In this document: positions 1-4,898 of the stretch, piece after piece | How positions within the stretch are numbered: position 1 is the first letter of the stretch | Layout: every line of letters starts with the position of its first letter | Origin: CALWZE01 sp964645785 | GTDB lineage: Bacteria; Bacillota; Clostridia; Oscillospirales; Ruminococcaceae | Reading direction: 5' to 3' | Assembly (NCBI GenBank): GCA_964645785.1 | Contig: CAZYAV010000066.1 | Span: 1-8,018 of the forward strand | DNA length: 8,018 nt | Made by a program: the position numbers and the translations under genes | Notes under the pieces: model-generated | Databases searched by the model: none | What the model was told of the DNA's origin: nothing | Seen by the model: only the letters and a program-made list of their open reading frames with translations

Positions 1-146
1 TTTTGCAAAAATGTCATCCGCTCCGCTCCCTTGCTCCTCCTTTCCGCAAAAAGTCCCGCTCGGCTGCGGCTGCCCGCTTGCAAGCGTGCTCCCGACGCCT
101 GCGCTGTCGCTACCAACTTTTTGCGGTGCCAGACGGGTGCAATTTT

Positions 147-175
147 CCGCCGGGGGGATTACCTCCCCCCGGCGG
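147..175. repeat. GC-rich 12-bp inverted repeat (hairpin)
   Basis: Bases 147-158 (CCGCCGGGGGGA) pair perfectly with 164-175 (TCCCCCCGGCGG) around the 5-base loop TTACC. It includes runs of six G and six C. Neither strand has a proper T-tract after the stem, so it is not a typical intrinsic terminator. Its role is unknown; it could be an RNA structure, a protein site or part of a dispersed repeat. Confidence 0.6.
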
Positions 176-553
176 CGATTTGCGTCGCCGTTGCTCTGCA
201 AACCGCCTGTCACCCCCTTAGATGCCCGCGAAAGAGGGCGGGCGACTTTTCCCCGCGGAACAGACGCGGCAGCGGATGGCCGCTGAACCAGCAAACGGAT
301 CTGCGCGCCGCAATCTTTTTTGCAAAGAGAGGCAACACGGCGCTTTGCCCTGCATCTATTTTCCCAGCCGCTTCCATTGCACCGGTTGGGAAGCCAGAAT
401 ACCGGTGCTTTTTGTGTGGATGCCCATATACAGGGCGTTTATTGGGTGTCAGGTGTCGGATTTGATTTGCGTTTTTCAGAGCACAATATTAGATAAAAAC
501 GGTTGATTTGCCAATTATGCAGCACAAAATGCAACACGAATTTCGCCCAATAA

Positions 554-585
554 AAAAGCGCCGGGATTGTTGTCCCGGCGCTTTT
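554..585. terminator. Bidirectional intrinsic terminator
   Basis: A perfect 13-bp stem, AAAAGCGCCGGGA (554-566) with TCCCGGCGCTTTT (573-585), closes the 6-base loop TTGTTG. A-runs on the left and T-runs on the right give a U-tract in both directions. No gene in the window clearly ends here. Confidence 0.85.
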
Positions 586-951
586 ATACGCTCACTGTGC
601 CTGTTTCCCGCCGCCGCGCGGACGGCCTCGACGATCTTTGCAAGCCGAGCGGTTTCGCCCTGCTCGGCGGCAAGCTATGCCAGTTTGCGTTTTGGCCTTG
701 TGGTTTGATGATGGGTGTTGCGTTATGGCATGTACGCATGACAAAAAATGACGAACAGCCTGTAAAATCACTGCTTTAGGGGCTTTACAGTGTCTTAGGG
801 ATCGTAAAAAAGCTTCACGCGCCGCAGATACAAAACGGGCGTTTTTATGGGCAGGCGGGACTTGCGCCCTGCCGGTATTCACGGCCGCCCCCCAAAAACA
901 GGCAGTTTTCAACCGCCAATCCAAAAACAGAAGTTAAAAACAATTGCGAGA

Positions 952-984
952 CCGGGATGAGTTATTTCTCATCCCGGCCTTTTT
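952..984 (+). terminator. Intrinsic terminator upstream of the recombinase
   Basis: The 10-bp perfect stem CCGGGATGAG (952-961) / CTCATCCCGG (968-977) has loop TTATTT and is followed by CC and a T5 tract (980-984), with more T residues after a C. Its polarity stops rightward transcripts. It sits about 200 bases before the recombinase start and so insulates that gene from the left. No gene between it and the terminator at 554-585 explains why two are needed. Confidence 0.85.
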
Positions 985-1153
985 CTTTGCCCACAAACGG
1001 GAGACTGGGCGTTCCGGTTTGTCCCGCGAAAAGTATGGTGCAGCGTGCACCCCATGTCGGCAGGCCGACTGCGAAGCCGGCAAAAGCCGTGCGCGTTCAT
1101 CCCGGGCGGCCGGAGATGAAAATCCTATAAAGCGATTCCGTTGATGGCTTATA

Positions 1154-1159
1154 TATAAT
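1154..1159 (+). promoter_or_regulatory. Probable -10 element of the recombinase gene
   Basis: A perfect TATAAT lies 45 bases before the recombinase start codon, in an AT-rich patch within GC-rich DNA. The bases 16-18 positions upstream (AGCGAT region) do not resemble TTGACA and there is no TG extension, so the promoter would be weak or need an activator. A good ribosome binding site, AGGAG at 1192-1196, follows with 8-base spacing to the ATG. It lies outside the invertible segment, so recombinase transcription should not depend on the segment's orientation. Confidence 0.5.
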
Positions 1160-1204
1160 GTAAGGGGCGGACACGCTTCACAACAGGGAACAGGAGAAAA
1201 GAAC

Positions 1205-1816
1205 ATGCCGGTAAGCGATAAAGGGTTAGGCAATTTTAAATTGTATTTATATGAGCGCGAGCGCAGCGCGGCAACGGCGGAAAAGTATGCGAGAGCGGTG
1301 AGAGACTTTTTGACCTTTGCGGAGAGCCTGCAAAGCGATGTATCAGAGGCGCATGGTCACGGTTGTTCTACAAAAAGCCGAACCCCCCCCACGAACGCCG
1401 CGGCGGACGCTCCTGCGGAAGAGGCAAAGGCAGACTGCCGCTGCAAGTTCACCAAGGAAACGGTCATCGCGTACAAGCAGCAGCTGCAGCAGAGCGGTTA
1501 CGCCGTGGCGAGCGTCAACGCGGTGATTGCGGGGGTCAACTGCTATCTGCGGTATACCGGCCGACCCGAGTGCTGTGTTCGGCAGCTTAAGATGCAGCGG
1601 CAGATCTACCGCCCGCAGGAGCGCGAGCTGACAAAGCAGGAATATATGCGCCTGCTTGAGACCGCGAAGCGGCAGGACAAGCGGCGGCTTTATATGATTT
1701 TGCAGACGATCGCTGGGACGGGTATCCGCATCTCGGAGCTGCGTTTTTTACGGTGGAGGCGGCACGGACGGGCAGGGTCGTGGTGGCCTGCAAGAATAAA
1801 AACCGCGTTGTGCTGA
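1205..1816 (+). CDS. Tyrosine recombinase/integrase, N-terminal part in frame 0
   Basis: This is the N-terminal part of a site-specific tyrosine recombinase. The start is supported by AGGAG at 1192-1196, 8 bases upstream. Residues about 8-118 form the SAM-like core-binding domain (FKLYLYERERSAATAEKYAR, then KFTKETVIAYKQQL). The catalytic domain begins near residue 140 (ERELTKQEYMRLL) and carries the first catalytic Arg, R175, in GTGIRISEL. After L182 the frame leaves the family and ends in 21 unrelated, Trp/Arg-rich residues. Reading -1 from the slippery heptamer at 1744-1750 restores the family sequence, giving a 316-residue protein of normal length. Residues about 46-80 are an extra low-complexity Ala/Pro/Cys-rich insertion, missing from the paralogue at 2453, and are partly encoded by a C8 run (1383-1390). 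The unshifted 203-residue product would bind DNA at most. The gene is either a pseudogene through a 1-base loss or uses programmed frameshifting. Confidence 0.85.
   Translation: MPVSDKGLGNFKLYLYERERSAATAEKYARAVRDFLTFAESLQSDVSEAHGHGCSTKSRTPPTNAAADAPAEEAKADCRCKFTKETVIAYKQQLQQSGYAVASVNAVIAGVNCYLRYTGRPECCVRQLKMQRQIYRPQERELTKQEYMRLLETAKRQDKRRLYMILQTIAGTGIRISELRFLRWRRHGRAGSWWPARIKTALC
1744..1750 (+). promoter_or_regulatory. Candidate -1 ribosomal frameshift site T TTT TTA
   Basis: The 0 frame reads cgT TTT TTA cgg, which matches the X XXY YYZ slippery rule in the correct phase. A one-base backward slip makes the next codon ACG and gives L-T-V-E-A-A-R, which aligns with V-T-V-E-A-A-R of the paralogue (nucleotides from 2876). 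Downstream, 1772-1779 can pair with 1785-1791 (7 bp, one bulged G, one wobble pair), but it lies 21 bases from the heptamer, further than the usual 5-9. No stimulatory Shine-Dalgarno stands out upstream. The simpler alternative is a T7 run that lost one T by mutation or sequencing error. Confidence 0.45.
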
Positions 1817-2154
1817 TTCCGAAAAAGCTGCGCGCGGCGCTGCTGGATTACATTAAAAGAGCCGGCATCCTGCGCGGAATGATCTTCGTCACCCGAAGCG
1901 GCCGGGCGGTGAACCGCGGCAACGTGTGGGCGGAGATGAAGGCGCTTTGCGCCGCGGCGCGGGTGCAGCCGAGCAAGGTGTTCCCGCACAATCTTCGCAA
2001 GCTGTTCGCGGCGGCGTTTTACAGCGTGGATAAGGACATCGCAAAGCTGGCGGACGTACTTGGCTACAGCAGCATCAATACGACGAGAATATACATCGCC
2101 ACAAGCGGCCGGGAGCATCTGCAACGGCTCGACCGGCTGGGGCTTGTTGTGTAA
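1753..2154 (+). CDS. Tyrosine recombinase/integrase, C-terminal catalytic part in the -1 frame
   Basis: This is the continuation of the recombinase begun at 1205. In the joined protein the residues are: the beta-hairpin Lys in CKNKNR (about 197-199), H262 and R265 in PHNLR, and the nucleophile Y297 in TTRIY. With R175 from the upstream part, the R, K, H, R and Y catalytic set is present. The position usually His or Trp (family pattern LGHSS) is Tyr288 (LGYSS), which is unusual and may alter activity. The GTG at 1753 has no ribosome binding site, so independent initiation is unlikely; the true coding continuation starts at ACG 1750. The stop codon lies 12 bases before the left inverted repeat, which this enzyme is the obvious candidate to act on. 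The fold and residues are confident; whether it is expressed depends on the frameshift. Confidence 0.85.
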   Translation: MEAARTGRVVVACKNKNRVVLIPKKLRAALLDYIKRAGILRGMIFVTRSGRAVNRGNVWAEMKALCAAARVQPSKVFPHNLRKLFAAAFYSVDKDIAKLADVLGYSSINTTRIYIATSGREHLQRLDRLGLVV

Positions 2155-2166
2155 ATAAACAAAAAT

Positions 2167-2186
2167 GACGGAATAATCCTTCCGTC
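2167..2186 (+). repeat. Left recombination site of the invertible segment
   Basis: GACGGAATAATCCTTCCGTC consists of a 7-bp arm GACGGAA, a 6-bp core TAATCC and the inverted arm TTCCGTC. It is the exact reverse complement of 2396-2415. AAAAAT precedes it and GT follows it, as at the right copy, so the arms are imperfectly palindromic over about 9 bp. Two arms flanking a 6-8 bp crossover core is the standard simple site for a tyrosine recombinase. Here the core is asymmetric, so the two sites have defined, opposite orientations. Confidence 0.85.
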
Positions 2187-2194
2187 GTAAAACA

Positions 2195-2223
2195 AAAGGA
2201 AGCCTCCGGCAGAGGCTTCCTTT
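2195..2223. terminator. Bidirectional intrinsic terminator inside the invertible segment
   Basis: A perfect 12-bp stem, AAAGGAAGCCTC (2195-2206) with GAGGCTTCCTTT (2212-2223), closes a 5-base loop, CGGCA. As drawn it ends recombinase transcription about 50 bases past the stop codon. The U-tract is short rightward (TTTATAT) but long leftward (TTTTGTTTTAC on the minus strand). After inversion the stronger side would face the operon from immediately upstream, blocking read-through. Confidence 0.9.
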
Positions 2224-2280
2224 ATATGGTCAAAATTGCCCTTTTTCTCGATATCTTTGCAGGCGCAAGGATTTTTAACT

Positions 2281-2309
2281 TTAAACTCTTTTGATAAATC
2301 GGATAAAAT
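2281..2309 (+). promoter_or_regulatory. Candidate rightward promoter in the invertible segment
   Basis: TAAAAT (2304-2309, five of six consensus bases) lies 17 bases downstream of TTAAAC (2281-2286, three of six). The surroundings are AT-rich. It points toward the operon as sequenced. The weak -35 makes this one of two candidates rather than a firm call. Confidence 0.35.
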
Positions 2310-2365
2310 ACAAAGGCAGAAACATTTTTTCGGCCAAGGTTGCTTTTTTGTGCATTCTGTGTTTT

Positions 2366-2371
2366 AATAAT
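2366..2371 (+). promoter_or_regulatory. Second candidate -10 in the invertible segment
   Basis: AATAAT matches five of six -10 bases and lies 24 bases inside the right repeat. The best upstream match, TTGCTT at 2340-2345, is 20 bases away, longer than ideal. A transcript from here would start near 2378 and carry the right repeat as a 7-bp hairpin in its leader. On the minus strand TATTAT overlaps the same bases, so direction is not certain. Confidence 0.3.
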
Positions 2372-2395
2372 ACCTGTTAGATGAACGTGAAAAAT

Positions 2396-2415
2396 GACGG
2401 AAGGATTATTCCGTC
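2396..2415 (-). repeat. Right recombination site of the invertible segment
   Basis: GACGGAAGGATTATTCCGTC is the exact reverse complement of the left site at 2167-2186, with core GGATTA against TAATCC. The conserved arms and oppositely oriented core predict inversion, not deletion, of the 209 bp between. When transcribed rightward, its arms form a short hairpin 25 bases before the ribosome binding site at 2441. Confidence 0.85.
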
Positions 2416-2452
2416 GTTCCAAGGCGTGTTGATTGACTGTGAGGTTGGGGAT

Positions 2453-3241
2453 ATGCGGATAACACAGGAATCAATAGAAAAATTCTTGAGCGACGCGAGC
2501 ACACAGGGGAAATCCAGGGGCACGCTTGAGCTGTATTCGCAGAGCCTGCAGCGGTTCTGCGGCATTGTTGCGGACAGCATGACCCCCGAGGAGAGCGTGG
2601 CGGCATACAACGATTATCTCAAAGAGTCCGGATATGCCCTGTCCACCATTCAGCTGTATCTCAGCGTTGTCTCGGTGTTTTTCAAACACGAGGGTGTGGA
2701 GTGCTCGAGGTTTGCAAGGCCGCAGAAAACCAGGAAGGATCCGGCGAAAGAGCTGACGCGCCCGGAGTATATCCGGATGCTTCAAACCGCAAAAGCGCAG
2801 GGCAAGATGTTGCCCTATCTGCTGGTCAAGCTGTTTGCGACGACCGGGATGAAGCTGCAGGATCTGCCGCTTGTGACGGTGGAGGCGGCGCGGTCGGGCA
2901 AGATACCGGTCAAATCCAAAAACTACACGACAACGCGGGATATCTCGGCCAGCCTGAGCGCCGAGCTGCTGGAGTACGCCGCAGGCAAGGGGATCGAGAG
3001 CGGCGCCGTTTTCCGCACCCGGGACAACAAACAGCCGATCAGCCGGGTGGTTGTGACGGCGATGATCCGCAGCCTGTGCAGCGACGCGGGCGTCGACCCC
3101 GAAAAGGGCACGCCGCAGGGGCTCAAAAAGCTGTACAAAAGTACCCAGACCGAGATTGCCGGCAACATCAACGTGTTTATCAAGCAGTCCCATCTGCGGC
3201 TGCTCGAGAGCGAGCAGGCCGCAGTCGGCTGGGATGTGTAA
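2453..3241 (+). CDS. Catalytically degenerate tyrosine-recombinase-like protein, first gene of the operon
   Basis: This 262-residue protein is homologous to the recombinase at 1205-2154: a core-binding domain (residues about 5-95; SRGTLELYSQSLQRF, then YALSTIQLYLSVVSVFFKHE), a catalytic-domain start (KELTRPEYIRMLQTAK) and the shared TVEAARSGK. The catalytic residues are gone. R in GTGIR is K134 in TTGMK. HxxR in PHNLR is Q222 and K225 in PQGLK. The C-terminal stretch with the H/W and the nucleophilic Tyr is absent. It should bind DNA but not recombine it. I chose ATG 2453 because GAGG at 2441-2444 gives 8-base spacing and the N-terminus aligns with the paralogue. ATG 2381 (286 residues) is in frame but has no ribosome binding site and lies inside the invertible segment. 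The intact frame despite total loss of the active site suggests selection for a regulatory or structural role. Confidence 0.85.
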   Translation: MRITQESIEKFLSDASTQGKSRGTLELYSQSLQRFCGIVADSMTPEESVAAYNDYLKESGYALSTIQLYLSVVSVFFKHEGVECSRFARPQKTRKDPAKELTRPEYIRMLQTAKAQGKMLPYLLVKLFATTGMKLQDLPLVTVEAARSGKIPVKSKNYTTTRDISASLSAELLEYAAGKGIESGAVFRTRDNKQPISRVVVTAMIRSLCSDAGVDPEKGTPQGLKKLYKSTQTEIAGNINVFIKQSHLRLLESEQAAVGWDV

Positions 3242-3365
3242 CAAGCAGACAATGGATGCGCCGGCTCACGCATACCGTTCTTGCATCGCCCGTCCACACC
3301 CGCCCGTCGCGTAGAACCGGGGCGCCTGCCCGGCGGAAGAAACACCCCAGAAAAGGGAACCCAAA

Positions 3366-4151
3366 ATGATACACAACGGAACAATCACAACCTTTCTGCG
3401 GTACAAATACCTGCTTGCAAATTTGGTGAGCAGGGATTTAAAGGTGAAGTACCGGCGGTCGGTGCTGGGCATTCTGTGGAGCCTGCTCAACCCGATTCTC
3501 ATGATGCTGGTGATGAGCGCGGTGTTCTCGACGATTTTTAAGAACAGCATCGCGTATTTTCCGCTGTACCTCATCTGCGGGCAGACCCTGTTCGGCTTTT
3601 TCACCGAGGCGACCAACGGGGCGCTCAGCTCGGTGGTCGGCTCGTCGATGCTCGTGAAAAAGGTATACATCCCGAAATACATCTTCCCGCTGGAAAAGGT
3701 GCTGTTCGCGTTTGTCAACCTGCTATTCTCGCTTGCGGCCGTCGTGGTCATTTGCCTGGTCTTTCGGCTGCCGGCAAGCTGGACGATGCTGCTGGCGCCG
3801 GTTCCGATTGTCGGTCTGCTGCTGTTTTCGACGGGAATCGGGCTGCTGCTGGCGGTCTGCGACGTGTTTTTCCGCGATATCGCCCACCTGTACGGCGTGC
3901 TCACGACCATTTTGACCTACCTGACCCCGCTGTTCTATTCGCCGGAGCTGCTGGAGGGCAGCTTCATCTACGACGTGGTCATGCTCAACCCGCTGACGAC
4001 CTACGTGATGTATTTCCGGAACGTGGTCATCTACAACACGCTGCCGACTCTGCGGGACAACCTCGTCTGCTTTGGGTGGGGAATCGGCGCGCTGGTGCTG
4101 GGGCTGCTGTTCTTCAAATCCAAGCAGGACAAGTTCATTCTGCACATCTGA
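3366..4151 (+). CDS. ABC-2 type polysaccharide/teichoic acid export permease (Wzm/TagG-like)
   Basis: This 261-residue integral membrane protein is the permease half of an ABC exporter that moves lipid-linked surface polysaccharide or teichoic acid across the membrane. Family motifs are RDLKVKYRRSVLGILWSLLN (residues 23-42, cytoplasmic amphipathic segment running into the first membrane helix) and VFFRDIAHL (167-175). Hydrophobic segments are near 34-57, 64-84, 112-134, 141-165, 176-193 and 236-251, the six expected for the family, at normal length. The start is ATG 3366 with AAGGGA at 3353-3358, 7 bases upstream. A 124-base gap separates it from the preceding gene with no terminator seen. 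The stop codon overlaps the ribosome binding site of the ATPase gene, so the two are translated together. The substrate is not determined by sequence. Confidence 0.92.
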   Translation: MIHNGTITTFLRYKYLLANLVSRDLKVKYRRSVLGILWSLLNPILMMLVMSAVFSTIFKNSIAYFPLYLICGQTLFGFFTEATNGALSSVVGSSMLVKKVYIPKYIFPLEKVLFAFVNLLFSLAAVVVICLVFRLPASWTMLLAPVPIVGLLLFSTGIGLLLAVCDVFFRDIAHLYGVLTTILTYLTPLFYSPELLEGSFIYDVVMLNPLTTYVMYFRNVVIYNTLPTLRDNLVCFGWGIGALVLGLLFFKSKQDKFILHI

Positions 4152-4166
4152 GGAGGAAGCTTTTAG

Positions 4167-4898
4167 ATGGATGATATCGCGGTGCAGGTGCAGAATGTGA
4201 CGATGCGGTTCAACATGTCGAGCGAAAAGGTGGACAGCATCAAGGAATACGTGGTTCGGCTGCTCAAGGGCAAGCTGCATTTTGAGTCGTTCACGGCGTT
4301 GTCGGACGTGAGCTTTGAGGTGAAGCGGGGCGAGATATTCGGGATCGTGGGTCTCAACGGGAGCGGCAAGAGCACAATGCTCAAGATCATCTCGGGGATT
4401 CTCAAGCCGACCGAGGGGACGGCGAGGGTCAACGGGACGCTGTCGCCGATGATCGAGCTCGGAGCTGGTTTTGACGCCGACCTGACGGGGCGGGAAAACA
4501 TCTACCTCAACGGGTCGATCCTCGGCTATTCGCGGGAATTCATGGACTCGGTGCTGGAGGAGATTATTGAATTCGCGGGCATCCGGGAATTTATCGACAT
4601 GCAGATCAAGAACTACTCGTCCGGTATGCAGGCGCGGCTGGGGTTTGCGGTGGCGACGGTGGTCAAGCCGCAGGTGCTCATCTGCGACGAGGTGCTGGCG
4701 GTGGGGGACTACAAATTCCAGGAGAAGTGCGAGAGGCGGATCCAGGAGCTGATGAGCGGAGACACGACGGTGATTCTGGTGTCCCACTCGATCGAGCAGA
4801 TTCGCAAGCTGTGCACGCGGGTGCTGTGGCTGGAAAAGGGTCATGTCAAGGCGCTCGGCGAGACACAGGAGGTCTGCAACCTGTATCAGGCGGAGTAA
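4167..4898 (+). CDS. ABC transporter ATP-binding protein for polysaccharide export (Wzt/TagH-like)
   Basis: This 243-residue cytoplasmic ATPase partners the permease encoded immediately upstream. Visible motifs are Walker A GLNGSGKST (62-70), the TagH/Wzt-type signature YSSGMQARL (150-158), Walker B VLICDE (170-175) and the switch His in VSHS (H207). The family hallmarks LSPMIELGAGFDADLTGREN (92-111) and a long N-terminal extension before the first ABC strand are present. The protein ends soon after the ATPase core, so it lacks the C-terminal carbohydrate-binding domain of some Wzt proteins, which suggests export that does not require recognition of a modified glycan end. AGGAGG (4151-4156) begins at the last base of the permease stop codon, 10 bases before ATG 4167. 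Confidence 0.93.
   Translation: MDDIAVQVQNVTMRFNMSSEKVDSIKEYVVRLLKGKLHFESFTALSDVSFEVKRGEIFGIVGLNGSGKSTMLKIISGILKPTEGTARVNGTLSPMIELGAGFDADLTGRENIYLNGSILGYSREFMDSVLEEIIEFAGIREFIDMQIKNYSSGMQARLGFAVATVVKPQVLICDEVLAVGDYKFQEKCERRIQELMSGDTTVILVSHSIEQIRKLCTRVLWLEKGHVKALGETQEVCNLYQAE

Larger units (their letters stand above)
1..1204. other. Long stretch without a supported gene
   Basis: No reading frame here looks like a real protein. The open frames translate to Arg/Ala/Pro/Ser-rich low-complexity peptides, overlap one another on both strands and lack convincing ribosome binding sites. What can be seen is a 12-bp GC-rich hairpin (147-175), a 12-base palindrome CGCTTGCAAGCG (75-86), two intrinsic terminators (554-585 and 952-984) and, at the right edge, the recombinase promoter and leader. 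At the extreme left, the minus strand reads GGGAG, 8 bases, then ATG (15-17), so a leftward gene could begin there, but only five codons are visible. No tRNA, rRNA or CRISPR pattern was seen. Confidence 0.6.
2167..2415. other. Putative invertible promoter segment (inverton)
   Basis: A 209-bp AT-rich segment (2187-2395) lies between perfect 20-bp inverted repeats, directly between a tyrosine recombinase gene and a surface-polysaccharide operon. It contains a strong bidirectional terminator near its left end and promoter-like sequences facing right, and no credible gene. The right repeat ends only 37 bases before the preferred start of the first operon gene, so the operon's proximal promoter should lie in the segment. 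Known invertible promoters (fimS in E. coli, capsule switches of Bacteroides, the flg and cmr switches of Clostridioides difficile) share this design. Orientation as sequenced is inferred to be ON. Inversion itself cannot be shown from one sequence. Confidence 0.8.

Noticed and set aside
741..755. Third partial copy of the recombination site (AAAAATGACG then AAC)
   Set aside because: Only the outer flank and four arm bases match; the rest of the arm, the core and the second arm are absent, so it is probably coincidence.
592..924. 110-codon open frame on the minus strand
   Set aside because: No ribosome binding site, a composition that resembles no protein family, and it overlaps other open frames in GC-rich DNA.
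944..1144. 66-codon plus-strand open frame after the first terminator region
   Set aside because: It starts inside a terminator stem and has no ribosome binding site.
934..1233. 99-codon minus-strand open frame across the recombinase promoter
   Set aside because: It spans the terminator, the TATAAT and the recombinase start, and its sequence looks random.
1205..3241. Integrated phage or insertion sequence based on the two integrase-like genes
   Set aside because: No other phage or transposon genes, no flanking target duplications or attachment sites, and the inverted repeats lie between the two genes rather than around them.
2471..3244. 257-codon minus-strand open frame opposite the dead recombinase
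   Set aside because: It is a shadow frame of GC-rich coding DNA; the plus-strand protein clearly aligns with its paralogue.
3723..4844. 373-codon minus-strand open frame opposite the ABC transporter genes
   Set aside because: His/Arg/Gln-rich shadow of two well-recognised plus-strand genes.
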